A DNA stretch of 64,000 nt from PALSA-270 sp963770245 (GTDB taxonomy: Bacteria; Acidobacteriota; Terriglobia; Terriglobales; Acidobacteriaceae): positions 489,987 to 553,986 of the forward strand of contig CAVYOX010000011.1 in assembly GCA_963770245.1 (NCBI GenBank), read 5' to 3'. Under the pieces are notes generated by a model. That model saw only the letters and a program-made list of their open reading frames with translations, searched no databases and was not told the origin of the DNA. The stretch's first letter is position 1, and each line of letters starts with the position of its first letter. The position numbers were made by a program, and so were the translations under genes. Shown here piece by piece: positions 16,771 to 24,963 of this stretch.

Positions 16771-16865
16771 ATCCCCGCTATTACAGAACTATTACACACG
16801 GCCGGGACCGCTGCTGCTACGGTAGCCATGGGTAGTAAATACCATCCTCGGGAAAGAGCACCGCC

Positions 16866-17771
16866 ATGGAACTCGAAGCACTCAACCGCACATCGGCCGC
16901 TGACAACGAAGTGAATTGGATTACCGCAGGCTTCATGGCCGCGTTTCACATCGGGGCGATTGTCGCCATTTTCTTTTTTAGCTGGAAAGCGCTGTTGGGC
17001 GCGATGTTCCTATGGTGGGTTTCGGGCAGTCTGGGCATCGGCATGGGTTACCATCGCTTGCTGACTCATCGCGGCTACAAGACTCCCCGCTGGGTCGAGT
17101 ATTTCTTGACCGTTTGCGCGACCCTGGCGCTCGAAGGCGGTCCGATTTTCTGGGTGGCCACGCATCGCATTCATCACCAGTACTCCGACCACGAGGGCGA
17201 TCCCCATTCCCCGATCGATGGCAAGTGGTGGGCACACATGGGCTGGATCCTCATGGGCAAGTCCATGCACCACGATACGACCACCCTCGCCCGTTACGTT
17301 CCCGACCTGGCCAAAGACAAGTTTCATGTTTGGATCACCAAATATCACTACGTTCCCATGATCGTGCTGGGCCTGATTTTGCTGGCCATCGGCGGCCTGC
17401 CCCTGCTGCTGTGGGGCATCTTCCTCCGCACCGTGGTCGGATTGCATGCCACTTGGCTGGTGAATTCGGCCACCCACAGCTGGGGCTCACGCCGTTTTGT
17501 CACCCGCGATCTCTCGACCAACAGCTGGTGGGTGGCGGTGCTGACGTTTGGGGAAGGCTGGCATAATAATCATCATGCGCACCCGGTTTCCGCCCGCCAT
17601 GGCCTCCGCTGGTATGAGGTGGACATGAATTGGTATGGCATCTGGGCGCTCAAAAAACTGGGGCTGGCGCATCAGGTATATCGAGTGAAGCTTTCCGAGT
17701 TGCGCCGCCAGGAGGAAGAAGAAAAAGAGGAAGTGGCCGCCGTGGCGCACCCGGAACTGGTTTCGGTCTAG
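16866..17771 (+). CDS. Fatty acyl desaturase (delta-9 stearoyl-CoA desaturase-like)
   Basis: Membrane di-iron oxygenase introducing a double bond into acyl chains for membrane fluidity. 301 residues. The three histidine boxes are intact: HRLLTH (63-68), HRIHH (100-104) and HNNHH (233-237). Four hydrophobic spans surround them, and EGGPIFWVATHRIHHQYSD is typical of the bacterial acyl-CoA/acyl-lipid delta-9 group. The C-terminal tail is Glu-rich. ATG 16866 has GAAAGAG upstream. An electron donor gene is not adjacent. Its transcript ends at the hairpin at 17811-17849. Confidence 0.92.
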   Translation: MELEALNRTSAADNEVNWITAGFMAAFHIGAIVAIFFFSWKALLGAMFLWWVSGSLGIGMGYHRLLTHRGYKTPRWVEYFLTVCATLALEGGPIFWVATHRIHHQYSDHEGDPHSPIDGKWWAHMGWILMGKSMHHDTTTLARYVPDLAKDKFHVWITKYHYVPMIVLGLILLAIGGLPLLLWGIFLRTVVGLHATWLVNSATHSWGSRRFVTRDLSTNSWWVAVLTFGEGWHNNHHAHPVSARHGLRWYEVDMNWYGIWALKKLGLAHQVYRVKLSELRRQEEEEKEEVAAVAHPELVSV

Positions 17772-17810
17772 ACGCTTCCCGTTCTCCTCCTCAGCCCGTC
17801 TTTCTGCATG

Positions 17811-17849
17811 CAGAAATGCCAGTTCTCTCACCAAGAACTGGCTTTTCTG
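17811..17849. terminator. Shared terminator between convergent genes
   Basis: GCCAGTTCT 17818-17826 pairs with AGAACTGGC 17834-17842 (7-base loop). Beyond a T-T mismatch CAGAAA pairs with TTTCTG, giving about 15 pairs. TTTTC follows on the plus strand. It serves the desaturase and could also stop the FecR/DUF6600 gene coming from the right. Confidence 0.8.
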
Positions 17850-17867
17850 TTTGCTGCCAACCTGACC

Positions 17868-19733
17868 TTACTTGCTTTTCGGATGGTCGGAAGGGTGCGC
17901 CGGCTCCGCATGGGACGCCGGTCGGGGTGCCGAGCTCCGCGCGGGCGCAGCTCTTTGCTGCCGCTGCTGCTGCCAGTCGCTGAACTTCTGCTGCTCGCTG
18001 CGCTGCAGCTCGGGCCTTTCCTCGACCGGAGGAGCAGTCCGCACCAGCGGACGGCCCGGAGTCGGAATCTCCGAAACCTGCGGGCTCGAGGGACGCGGCA
18101 CCGGCCGTTCCGCCACTCCCGGCGCTCCTGGTCGGAGCTCGTTCGGCGGGGAGGCGGGACGTTCCGCCTGGTAGCGCGGGGTCGGTGCGGTTTCATTCTG
18201 CCCCCGGCCGACGGGTTGGGGTGCTCCCGGAGTTTCGGTGCGAATATTCAACGCCGCCCGTGATTGCTCGCTAGGCATGTTCGAAACCGTCGGCATCCGC
18301 GTGGCGACGACCTGGCGATTCATGGCCGCGGCAGGAGGTTGGACTCTCGCCGGCGATCCCGCCCCCAGCACGCTAGCTCGGACCGGCTGCTCTTCCGGCC
18401 GGTAGCCGACGGGAGCTTCCGCGATCTGGTGTTCGTCGACCCGTACGAAGCTTTTCCCCACCGGACGCGCATTGACAAAGGCATCTCGAGGAACCGCGGT
18501 CACCGCCGCCGCCCGCTGGTTGATGTAGGTAATCCGGGTGTTGTTGGTTCTCGAGTTGTAGACGTTATAAACGTTACCCACCTGAGTGATGTTCACCCGG
18601 GTGTTGGTGATGTTCACATTGTTCACATACGCCCGGCTGGTGCGGTACCAGGGCACGTAAACCTCTCCCGGCGCCAGCGGGAACCAGGCGACTCCAGGGC
18701 CGCCGACCCCCACCGAAAAATGAAAGCCCGGTCCGCCGACAAATGCCACCAGAGCGGGGGCATAGATGGGACGAACGAATGCCCGGCCCGGGACCCAGTA
18801 CCAGCGGCTCTCCACGAGTGCCCAGCGTCCATAGTGAAATGGCGCGAAGCCCCAGGGCTCATCGTCCACCCAAGTCCAGCCCCAAGGCGCGATCCAGGCC
18901 CAATGGCCGTAGCGATAGGGCGCCCAATCCACGGCTACTCCCACCGGACTCCAGCACGGTCCGTAGCCGGCGATATTGCTCCAGGCGCCGTGCCCGTCGA
19001 GGTCTTCATAACCTGTCATTTCTTCGGAGACATAGTTGCTGGCCTCGCTGCGCTCTTCATTCTGATCGCGATCGGAGGACCAGCTGTCGAAATCATCGGC
19101 CGCCGGCAGCTGCTCAATTTCGTGATCGAGTTGATCGGTTCCGGCAAAGCGCGCCCGCTGACCGGCGACCACCAGATAGGAGGCGCCTGCGCCCGTGGCC
19201 TCGCCGCTGCCTTGCCAAACCGTAGTGTCGGTCTCGCTGCCGTCGGAGTTCACATCAAAGCGGTATTCGCCGGTGCGCTGAATGTTGAAGGCCAGATTGG
19301 GCGTGTCGACCTCGAACAGATCTCCATCGTCCAGGTGCCGCACCCGCACGATCAGGGAACCGAGCGATAGCTTGAGCTGGGTGTTGTGGTCATCGAGATC
19401 CAGGAAGGTCACGCTGGTTTCCGCATCCATGCGGATGGCGGTCGAGCCCAGGTGCAGTTCCGCACGCGAGTCTTTATCCGCCCACAGGTTGTCGCCCGTG
19501 GTGAGCGGACGATTGGTCACCGCCTGCACCCAGTCTCCCTGCCCGCCGGGCTGAAACGAAACCGAGCCGTTGGCATAGTCGAGCTGCGCCACACGCCCCG
19601 GAGGATCCTCGGCCGGCGCCTGATCTTGGGGCGGCTCGGGAGGCGGGCTCTGCGCGAGCGCGAGCCGCGCCCCCGGCAGCGTCAGAAATACCCCGAGAAC
19701 CAGCGCCAGGCTCGAGATCTTGAAATTGTTCAT
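17868..19733 (-). CDS. Secreted FecR-domain / DUF6600 protein
   Basis: 621 residues exported by an N-terminal signal peptide (hydrophobic LALVLGVFLTL, then ALAQ). Next comes a FecR-like beta domain (about 50-150, GSVSFQPGGQGDWVQAV, LTTGDNLWADKDSRAELHLG). The DUF6600 region (about 240-330) has repeated Trp/Tyr/Gly motifs such as WAPYRYGHWAW and PFHYGRWALV. A long Pro/Arg/Gln-rich disordered tail follows. Likely an envelope-associated structural protein; function unknown. ATG 19733 is preceded by AAGGAG with 10-base spacing, so it is preferred over the in-frame TTG 19760. Confidence 0.82.
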   Translation of the reverse strand: MNNFKISSLALVLGVFLTLPGARLALAQSPPPEPPQDQAPAEDPPGRVAQLDYANGSVSFQPGGQGDWVQAVTNRPLTTGDNLWADKDSRAELHLGSTAIRMDAETSVTFLDLDDHNTQLKLSLGSLIVRVRHLDDGDLFEVDTPNLAFNIQRTGEYRFDVNSDGSETDTTVWQGSGEATGAGASYLVVAGQRARFAGTDQLDHEIEQLPAADDFDSWSSDRDQNEERSEASNYVSEEMTGYEDLDGHGAWSNIAGYGPCWSPVGVAVDWAPYRYGHWAWIAPWGWTWVDDEPWGFAPFHYGRWALVESRWYWVPGRAFVRPIYAPALVAFVGGPGFHFSVGVGGPGVAWFPLAPGEVYVPWYRTSRAYVNNVNITNTRVNITQVGNVYNVYNSRTNNTRITYINQRAAAVTAVPRDAFVNARPVGKSFVRVDEHQIAEAPVGYRPEEQPVRASVLGAGSPARVQPPAAAMNRQVVATRMPTVSNMPSEQSRAALNIRTETPGAPQPVGRGQNETAPTPRYQAERPASPPNELRPGAPGVAERPVPRPSSPQVSEIPTPGRPLVRTAPPVEERPELQRSEQQKFSDWQQQRQQRAAPARSSAPRPASHAEPAHPSDHPKSK

Positions 19734-19892
19734 GGCTTGATTACTCCTTGCCCTAAGCAATTAAACCCCGTCCGGCGCCGGAAGTTCCATGCTGGAAATA
19801 TCGTAGTTTCTTCATCTTGGCGCAGCAGAAAGCACTCCGGCCCGAAGCCGGCCAAAGCGGGGTTGCGATAGACCGGGCGATCGATTTCCCGC

Positions 19893-22328
19893 CTAGCTGA
19901 CGGGCTGTTCCGTGAGGACCTTTTCCCGCTCCTCCGCATCCTGCTTCTGTTCCCGCGCGCTCGAAGGCAGGGCCAGGTCCAGGACTTCGCCAATGGTTTT
20001 TACGTAATGGACGCTGAGGTTCTCGAGCTGTTCCGGGGTCAGATCCTCTTCCACGTTCATTTTGTTTTCCGCCGGCAAGATCACGTCGCGCACCCCGGCC
20101 CGTTTGGCGGCGAGAACTTTCTCTTTCACTCCGCCGATAGGCAGAACATTGCCGCTCAAGGTGATTTCTCCGGTCATCGCCGTCAGCGGACGCACCGGCC
20201 GCGCGGTCAGCAGCGAAACCAGGGCAGTTGCCATGGTGACGCCCGCCGAAGGGCCGTCCTTCGGAATCGCCCCCGCCGGCACGTGAATGTGAAGGTCGTG
20301 TTCGGCGAAGAAAGTCTCCGCGATTCCGAGCTGCACCGCGTTCGACCGTACCCAGGTCAAGGCCGCCTGCATGGATTCTTGCATGACCTGTCCGATCTGC
20401 CCGGTCATGGTGAAACCGCCCTTGCCCTTCATGGTGTTGGCCTCGACAAACAGAATGTCGCCGCCCGAAGGCGTCCAGGCCAGTCCGACCACCACTCCGG
20501 CGCGTTTGGTGCGCTCGGCAATTTCGCCTTCGCTGCGCACTTTGATGCCACCCAGGAATTCCTGGATGATCTCGTTCGTCACCAGCAGCTTTTGCGACTT
20601 GCCCTCGGCCAGGCGACGCGCCTGTTTGCGGCAGATGGTGCCGATATTCCGCTCCAGGTTGCGCACGCCCGCCTCGCGCGTGTAGTGGCGGATCAGGTAG
20701 CTCATGGCTTCGGGCGGAAATTCGATCTGCTCGGCGGTGATCCCGTTCTCCTCGATCTGCCGGGGCAGCAGATACTGATAGGCGATGTGGACTTTCTCTT
20801 CTTCCGTGTAACCTTGCAGCTCGATGATTTCCATGCGGTCGCGCAGCGGTTCCGCGACCGGATCGAGCATGTTCGCCGTCGTGATGAACAACACCTTCGA
20901 GAGATCGAAAGTCACGTCGAGGTAATTATCCCGGAAGGTCGAGTTTTGCTCCGGATCGAGCGCCTCGAGCAGCGCCGAGGCGGGATCGCCGCGGAAGTCG
21001 CGCCCCACCTTGTCAATTTCATCCAGCATGAAAACCGGATCCTTCGAATCCGCCCGCCGAATGCCCTGAATGATCTGTCCCGGCAAGGCCCCGATGTAGG
21101 TCCGCCGATGTCCGCGAATCTCGGCCTCATCGTGCACTCCGCCGAGCGATATGCGGACAAATTTCCGTCCCAGCGCCCGCGCGATAGACTTGCCGAGCGA
21201 GGTCTTCCCCACGCCGGGAGGCCCGACAAAGCACAGAATCGGACCCTTCATGGTCGGTTTCAAGCGGCGCACCGAAAGAAAATCCAGAATGCGGTCTTTG
21301 ACTTTCTGCAAGTCGTAGTGGTCGGTATCGAGAATCTCTTTGGCTTTCAGAATGTCCACTTCGCCGCCCGAAGTCTTCGACCACGGCAGCACCGCTAGCC
21401 ATTCAATGTAGTTGCGAGTCACCGAGTAATCAGCCGCCATGGGGGACATGCGCGAAAGCCGGCCCAGTTCTTTGAGCGCCTCTTTTTTCACCTCGTCCGG
21501 CATGCCCGCGGCTTCAATTTTCTGCCGCAGTTCTTCGGTGTCGCGCGCGCCCTCATCCTGCTCGCCCAGTTCCTTCTGGATGGCCTTCATCTGCTCGCGC
21601 AGGTAGTACTCCCGCTGGGTTTGCTGCACCCGGTCCTGCACCTCGGACTGGATCTTGTTGCGCAGCTGCTGCACTTCGAGCTCCCGCGCCAAATGGTGAT
21701 TGATCTTGTCCAGCCGCACGCGGACGTCGGTGGTTTCGAGCGTGTCCTGCTTGTCGGCGGTCGAAAGTGAAGGCAGATTGGAGGCAATGAAATCCACCAA
21801 CCGTCCCGGCTCGTCAATATTCATGGCCACGGTCGAAAGCTCATCGGAAAGCGTCGGAGAGCCGCCAACAATCTGCTGAAACAGTGTCAAAACATTGCGT
21901 TGCAGCGCTTCGAGCTCGGAACTCTTCGGCGGAATCGCCTCGGGAACGGAGTCGACAAAGGCCCGCATGAACGGGGTGAGCTGGGTGAACTCCCCCAGGC
22001 GCACCCGCTCCAGGCCTTCGGCAAACACAAACAGGCTCTGGTTAGGCATCTTGACCACTTTGTGGACGACGGCCAGGCTGCCGACGGTGTAGAGATCGGT
22101 CGGCTGGGGCGCGTCGACCCGCGCCTCCCGCTGGGCCACGACTACGATGGTCTTGTCTTCCCCGAGCGAATTGATGAGCTGCACCGAGCCTTCCCGGCCG
22201 ACCGTAAGCGGCAGTACCGCGTGCGGAAACAAAACCGTATCCCGCACCGGGAGAATGGGCAGGGCAGTCCGTTCTTCTTTTTTCTCTACAGGTTTGGAGA
22301 TCTGCTCCGGCGATGCCTGCTTTGCCAT
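19893..22328 (-). CDS. lon: ATP-dependent protease Lon
   Basis: Cytoplasmic AAA+ serine protease for protein quality control. 811 residues. N-terminal LON substrate domain (LPILPVRDTVLFPHAVLPL), a central coiled coil (QTQREYYLREQMKAIQKELG), Walker A GPPGVGKTS (about 367-375), Walker B VFMLDEIDKVG and sensor regions. The proteolytic dyad is Ser694 in PKDGPSAGVT and Lys737 in GGVKEKVLAAKRAG. All key residues are present, so it should be active. A HAIR-type inverted repeat lies 9-29 bases upstream of ATG 22328, suggesting HspR heat-shock control. It is transcribed alone. Confidence 0.97.
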   Translation of the reverse strand: MAKQASPEQISKPVEKKEERTALPILPVRDTVLFPHAVLPLTVGREGSVQLINSLGEDKTIVVVAQREARVDAPQPTDLYTVGSLAVVHKVVKMPNQSLFVFAEGLERVRLGEFTQLTPFMRAFVDSVPEAIPPKSSELEALQRNVLTLFQQIVGGSPTLSDELSTVAMNIDEPGRLVDFIASNLPSLSTADKQDTLETTDVRVRLDKINHHLARELEVQQLRNKIQSEVQDRVQQTQREYYLREQMKAIQKELGEQDEGARDTEELRQKIEAAGMPDEVKKEALKELGRLSRMSPMAADYSVTRNYIEWLAVLPWSKTSGGEVDILKAKEILDTDHYDLQKVKDRILDFLSVRRLKPTMKGPILCFVGPPGVGKTSLGKSIARALGRKFVRISLGGVHDEAEIRGHRRTYIGALPGQIIQGIRRADSKDPVFMLDEIDKVGRDFRGDPASALLEALDPEQNSTFRDNYLDVTFDLSKVLFITTANMLDPVAEPLRDRMEIIELQGYTEEEKVHIAYQYLLPRQIEENGITAEQIEFPPEAMSYLIRHYTREAGVRNLERNIGTICRKQARRLAEGKSQKLLVTNEIIQEFLGGIKVRSEGEIAERTKRAGVVVGLAWTPSGGDILFVEANTMKGKGGFTMTGQIGQVMQESMQAALTWVRSNAVQLGIAETFFAEHDLHIHVPAGAIPKDGPSAGVTMATALVSLLTARPVRPLTAMTGEITLSGNVLPIGGVKEKVLAAKRAGVRDVILPAENKMNVEEDLTPEQLENLSVHYVKTIGEVLDLALPSSAREQKQDAEEREKVLTEQPVS

Positions 22329-22336
22329 AGATTCAC

Positions 22337-22357
22337 CTTGAGTGTAGTTTGCTCAAG
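22337..22357. promoter_or_regulatory. HAIR-like operator (HspR binding site) upstream of lon
   Basis: CTTGAGT, a 7-base spacer, then GCTCAAG. The published HAIR consensus is CTTGAGT-N7-ACTCAAG; 13 of 14 arm bases match. It sits directly in front of lon, where a repressor would block transcription or elongation. Confidence 0.75.
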
Positions 22358-22742
22358 TTTTGATGTCGCAAGGGCTTGGTAAGATGCAAGCCACTCAAAA
22401 CACCTGGATTCTAAACCTCGGGAGCGACTCCCCAATAACTCAAAGGTTCCGGGACCGGCCTATGCCGAATGTACCCTGAGTGCATCTGGTCGAGTAGTTA
22501 CCGCGGAGCAGGCCGCCCTCGGCGACGCCGCCCCGTTCTGTGCTCCCGTTTTTCTCTGGCTCACGAATCGGTCGATTGCCATCGATCGACTACCCCTATG
22601 AGAAAGCTCCTCCATCCGCAGATCGTCCATTATGCAGATCGTCCATTATGAGGACCGGCTTTAAAAATTATGATGATCGGCTTTAAAAATGAGGATAGGC
22701 CACTGCGGCCGTTCGCTTCAAGACCCCCACCCCGCAGTTCCC
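22358..22742. other. Intergenic region between lon and the prephenate dehydratase gene
   Basis: 385 bases holding the presumed lon promoter at the left. At the right lie two tandem repeat pairs (22618-22649 and 22653-22690) and a GTCGAT...ATCGAC inverted motif around 22571-22590. No gene was recognised. Confidence 0.6.
22618..22690. repeat. Two adjacent tandem duplications (16 bp and 22 bp period)
   Basis: GCAGATCGTCCATTAT is exactly duplicated at 22618-22633 and 22634-22649. Immediately after, GACCGGCTTTAAAAAT (22653-22668) and GATCGGCTTTAAAAAT (22675-22690) repeat with one mismatch at period 22. They lie 52 bases beyond the stop of the prephenate dehydratase gene. Confidence 0.85.
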
Positions 22743-23549
22743 TCACGCCGCCGGATAAACCCCCAGCACCTTGACCAGGTCGACCACTTCCGACAGGTGG
22801 CGCAGGGCGCCCCGCGCCGCCGCGTCATCTCCGCGGAGAAAGTCCGCGTAGAAGACATACTCCCAGGGCCGGCCGCGCATGGGCCGCGACTCGATCTTGC
22901 TCAGGCTGATGTCCCGCGAAGCGAACACTTCGAGCGCCCGGAACAGCGCCCCCGGCACATTCTTCAGGCCGAAGGCGATCGAGGTCTTGTTGGCGCCGCG
23001 CAAGATGCGTCGCGACCTGCGAATCAGGAAGAAGCGGGTGAAATTCCGCTTATCGTCCTCGATGCCCGACGCCAGAATCTTTCCCTGGTAGACTGCGGCT
23101 GCCCGTCGTCCGGCGATGCCTGCGGCATCGCGCCGCCGGGTGGCGATGACATGCTTCACGCTGCCCGCGGTGTCGTAGAACGGAGTGGCCGCAATCTGAG
23201 GATTGCGGCTGAAGAAATCGCGGCATTGCTCAAGCGCCACCGGATGCGAATACGCCTGCCGCAAATCCACCTTCTTGACTCCCTCGGCCGCAATCAGGTT
23301 GTGCACAATCCGCAGGCGAAATTCGCGCTGGATAAAAACCTCACGCGCCAGCAGCAGATCGAAGTGCTCGGTGACCGAGCCGGCCAGCGAATTCTCAATG
23401 GGAATCACCGCTGCGGCCACCGATCCGCGTTCCAGCCGGTCGAAGACCTCGGCCGAGCGCGCGCAAGCCGCAATGCTGCAACCTCGGACCATGCGCTGCG
23501 CCGCCTCCTCGCTGAACGAACCCGCTTCCCCCTGGATGGCTACCTTCAT
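22743..23549 (-). CDS. pheA: Prephenate dehydratase (monofunctional, ACT-regulated)
   Basis: Converts prephenate to phenylpyruvate in phenylalanine synthesis. 268 residues. The PDT domain has the catalytic Thr in NFTRFF (171-173), AVIPIENSLAGSV and QAYSHPVALEQC. The C-terminal ACT domain (about 188-262) has KNVPGALFRALEVFA and the phenylalanine-binding ESRP, so feedback inhibition is expected. No chorismate mutase domain is present. It follows the GNAT gene by nine bases and is probably co-transcribed with it. Confidence 0.93.
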   Translation of the reverse strand: MKVAIQGEAGSFSEEAAQRMVRGCSIAACARSAEVFDRLERGSVAAAVIPIENSLAGSVTEHFDLLLAREVFIQREFRLRIVHNLIAAEGVKKVDLRQAYSHPVALEQCRDFFSRNPQIAATPFYDTAGSVKHVIATRRRDAAGIAGRRAAAVYQGKILASGIEDDKRNFTRFFLIRRSRRILRGANKTSIAFGLKNVPGALFRALEVFASRDISLSKIESRPMRGRPWEYVFYADFLRGDDAAARGALRHLSEVVDLVKVLGVYPAA

Positions 23550-23558
23550 GTGAGCAAC

Positions 23559-24080
23559 CTAGCTGGCTTGCGCCGCGGAAAGCAAATTCTTCTCGAGCAC
23601 GAGCGCGTCCACCCCGTTCGCGTAGTAGCGCGGCACGGTCTTCACCAGAAAATATTGTTGCCGCTTGTAGAACGCGAGCGCCGCCTGATTGTCTACCGCC
23701 GTCTCCAAGTAGACGATGCGGCAACCCGCCGCCCGCAGGCGATCTTCCGCCGCGCCCAGCAACTTCGAACCCACGCCCGCTCGTCGCGCCTCGGGCAGAA
23801 CGTCGATGGTCATCACGTGCCCAACCCCACGCCGGCTGGCGGCCGCCACCAGGAATCCCACAATGACGCGCGTCGGAATCATGCGGCTGGCACCGTCGGC
23901 CAGCAGGCTTTGGCGCTTCGCTTTCGTTGATTCCGCCACCAGAGTGAACGATCCCGATTGCCGCATGTAGGCGTTCAGCTCGCGCCTGGAGTAGGCAATG
24001 CCCGCCGGGAAACACTGCTGGTCAATCGTCCACAGAGTTTCGAAGTCGGCGCGCCGGAAATTGGTCAGGGTAAACTCCAC
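23559..24080 (-). CDS. GNAT family N-acetyltransferase (RimI-like)
   Basis: Acetyl-CoA-dependent transferase. VLPEARRAGVGSKLLGAAED is the acetyl-CoA pyrophosphate loop (motif A), and LETAVDNQAALAFYKRQQYF is motif B as in RimI-type protein N-terminal acetyltransferases. The frame extends upstream to 24173, but the family N-terminus begins at GTG 24080 (VEFTLTNFRRADFETLW), which gives 173 residues. The start is uncertain because the ribosome binding site is weak. Upstream partner of the prephenate dehydratase gene; whether the pairing is functional is unknown. Confidence 0.8.
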   Translation of the reverse strand: MEFTLTNFRRADFETLWTIDQQCFPAGIAYSRRELNAYMRQSGSFTLVAESTKAKRQSLLADGASRMIPTRVIVGFLVAAASRRGVGHVMTIDVLPEARRAGVGSKLLGAAEDRLRAAGCRIVYLETAVDNQAALAFYKRQQYFLVKTVPRYYANGVDALVLEKNLLSAAQAS

Positions 24081-24242
24081 GCCGCCATTGTAGCCGCCGA
24101 GCCCGGCGCCCCATCGCGCTTTCCGCGGGGGTGTGCAGAAATGTGCATATACCCATTTTGGCCCTATCTTCATGCCCCGTCGAGAAATACACTGCTTGCT
24201 CTCCCGCTGTCGCCCGACGTACCATTCGCATCAGGGGATTCT

Positions 24243-24896
24243 GTGGAACGCTGGGTTCTGATGGACGCAATCGCCGCAGGGCTCGCGGCCGCGGTCTGGT
24301 ATTTCGGCTTCGCTCGCTACAACTACCGCCGCGGGATTCAGGCCCTCCGCTGGGTGAGCGCGGCCTGTGCCGCCGAGGGAAGTATCGTCCAAGCCCGCTG
24401 GCAGGGACCGTCGCGCTTGCAGGCCAATTTGCGCCTGGCTACCCACTGGTTTGATCGGGTTCGAGTGACGGTGCGGTTGTTTCCCCGTCCGATTCCTTTT
24501 CAGTGGCTGCTCTGCATCTTCCGCAAGCAGAAAGAGACGCTGACTTTTGAAGCGGATCTGGATTGCGCTCCGGGCTTTCCCCTGGAAGTGTTCCGCCATC
24601 GCTGGTTCACGCGCGGCGATATTACCCTGGCGGCGGAATCGCAGGACTGGCTGATGTCCCGCCCCGGCCCGGTGGTGTTCACCACGCGCCCGCAGTGGAC
24701 CCAGGAACTCCCGCCCGTGGTGCAAACCTTCATGACCTCCCGCGGCCACAGCTTGATCAGCGTTCGTTTCCGTCCCCAGTCTCCCCACCTGATTGCGACC
24801 GTGGCGCTCGATGCCGTCTCCGATCAGGAAGCCGCCGCCGGTTTTCTCACCGTGCTGCGCGATCTGGCGGCGGGAGCTTCCGCCTCGCGACAGTAA
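24243..24896 (+). CDS. Conserved hypothetical protein with N-terminal hydrophobic segment
   Basis: About 217 residues, no recognised family. A weak N-terminal hydrophobic stretch (AIAAGLAAAVWYFGF) could anchor it. The rest alternates beta-like and basic segments (RLQANLRLATHWFDRVRVTVRLFPRPIPFQW). GTG 24243 has AGGGG just upstream; ATG 24261 is the alternative. The open frame back to 23958 overlaps the GNAT gene on the other strand and is discounted. Divergent from the GNAT gene, convergent with the large gene at 24964. Confidence 0.6.
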   Translation: MERWVLMDAIAAGLAAAVWYFGFARYNYRRGIQALRWVSAACAAEGSIVQARWQGPSRLQANLRLATHWFDRVRVTVRLFPRPIPFQWLLCIFRKQKETLTFEADLDCAPGFPLEVFRHRWFTRGDITLAAESQDWLMSRPGPVVFTTRPQWTQELPPVVQTFMTSRGHSLISVRFRPQSPHLIATVALDAVSDQEAAAGFLTVLRDLAAGASASRQ

Positions 24897-24963
24897 TTCG
24901 AGCGGCAGCAATTCCCCACCTCAACCGTTCGAGTCGGGAGCCCTCGGCCGGAAACCAACCCGC

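Noticed and set aside
20007..21398. 463-codon plus-strand frame over lon
   Set aside because: Antisense to the conserved AAA+ and protease regions of Lon; no family features.
22689..23930. 413-codon plus-strand frame over the prephenate dehydratase and GNAT genes
   Set aside because: Spans two well-supported opposite genes and their gap; Arg/Gln-rich and without motifs.
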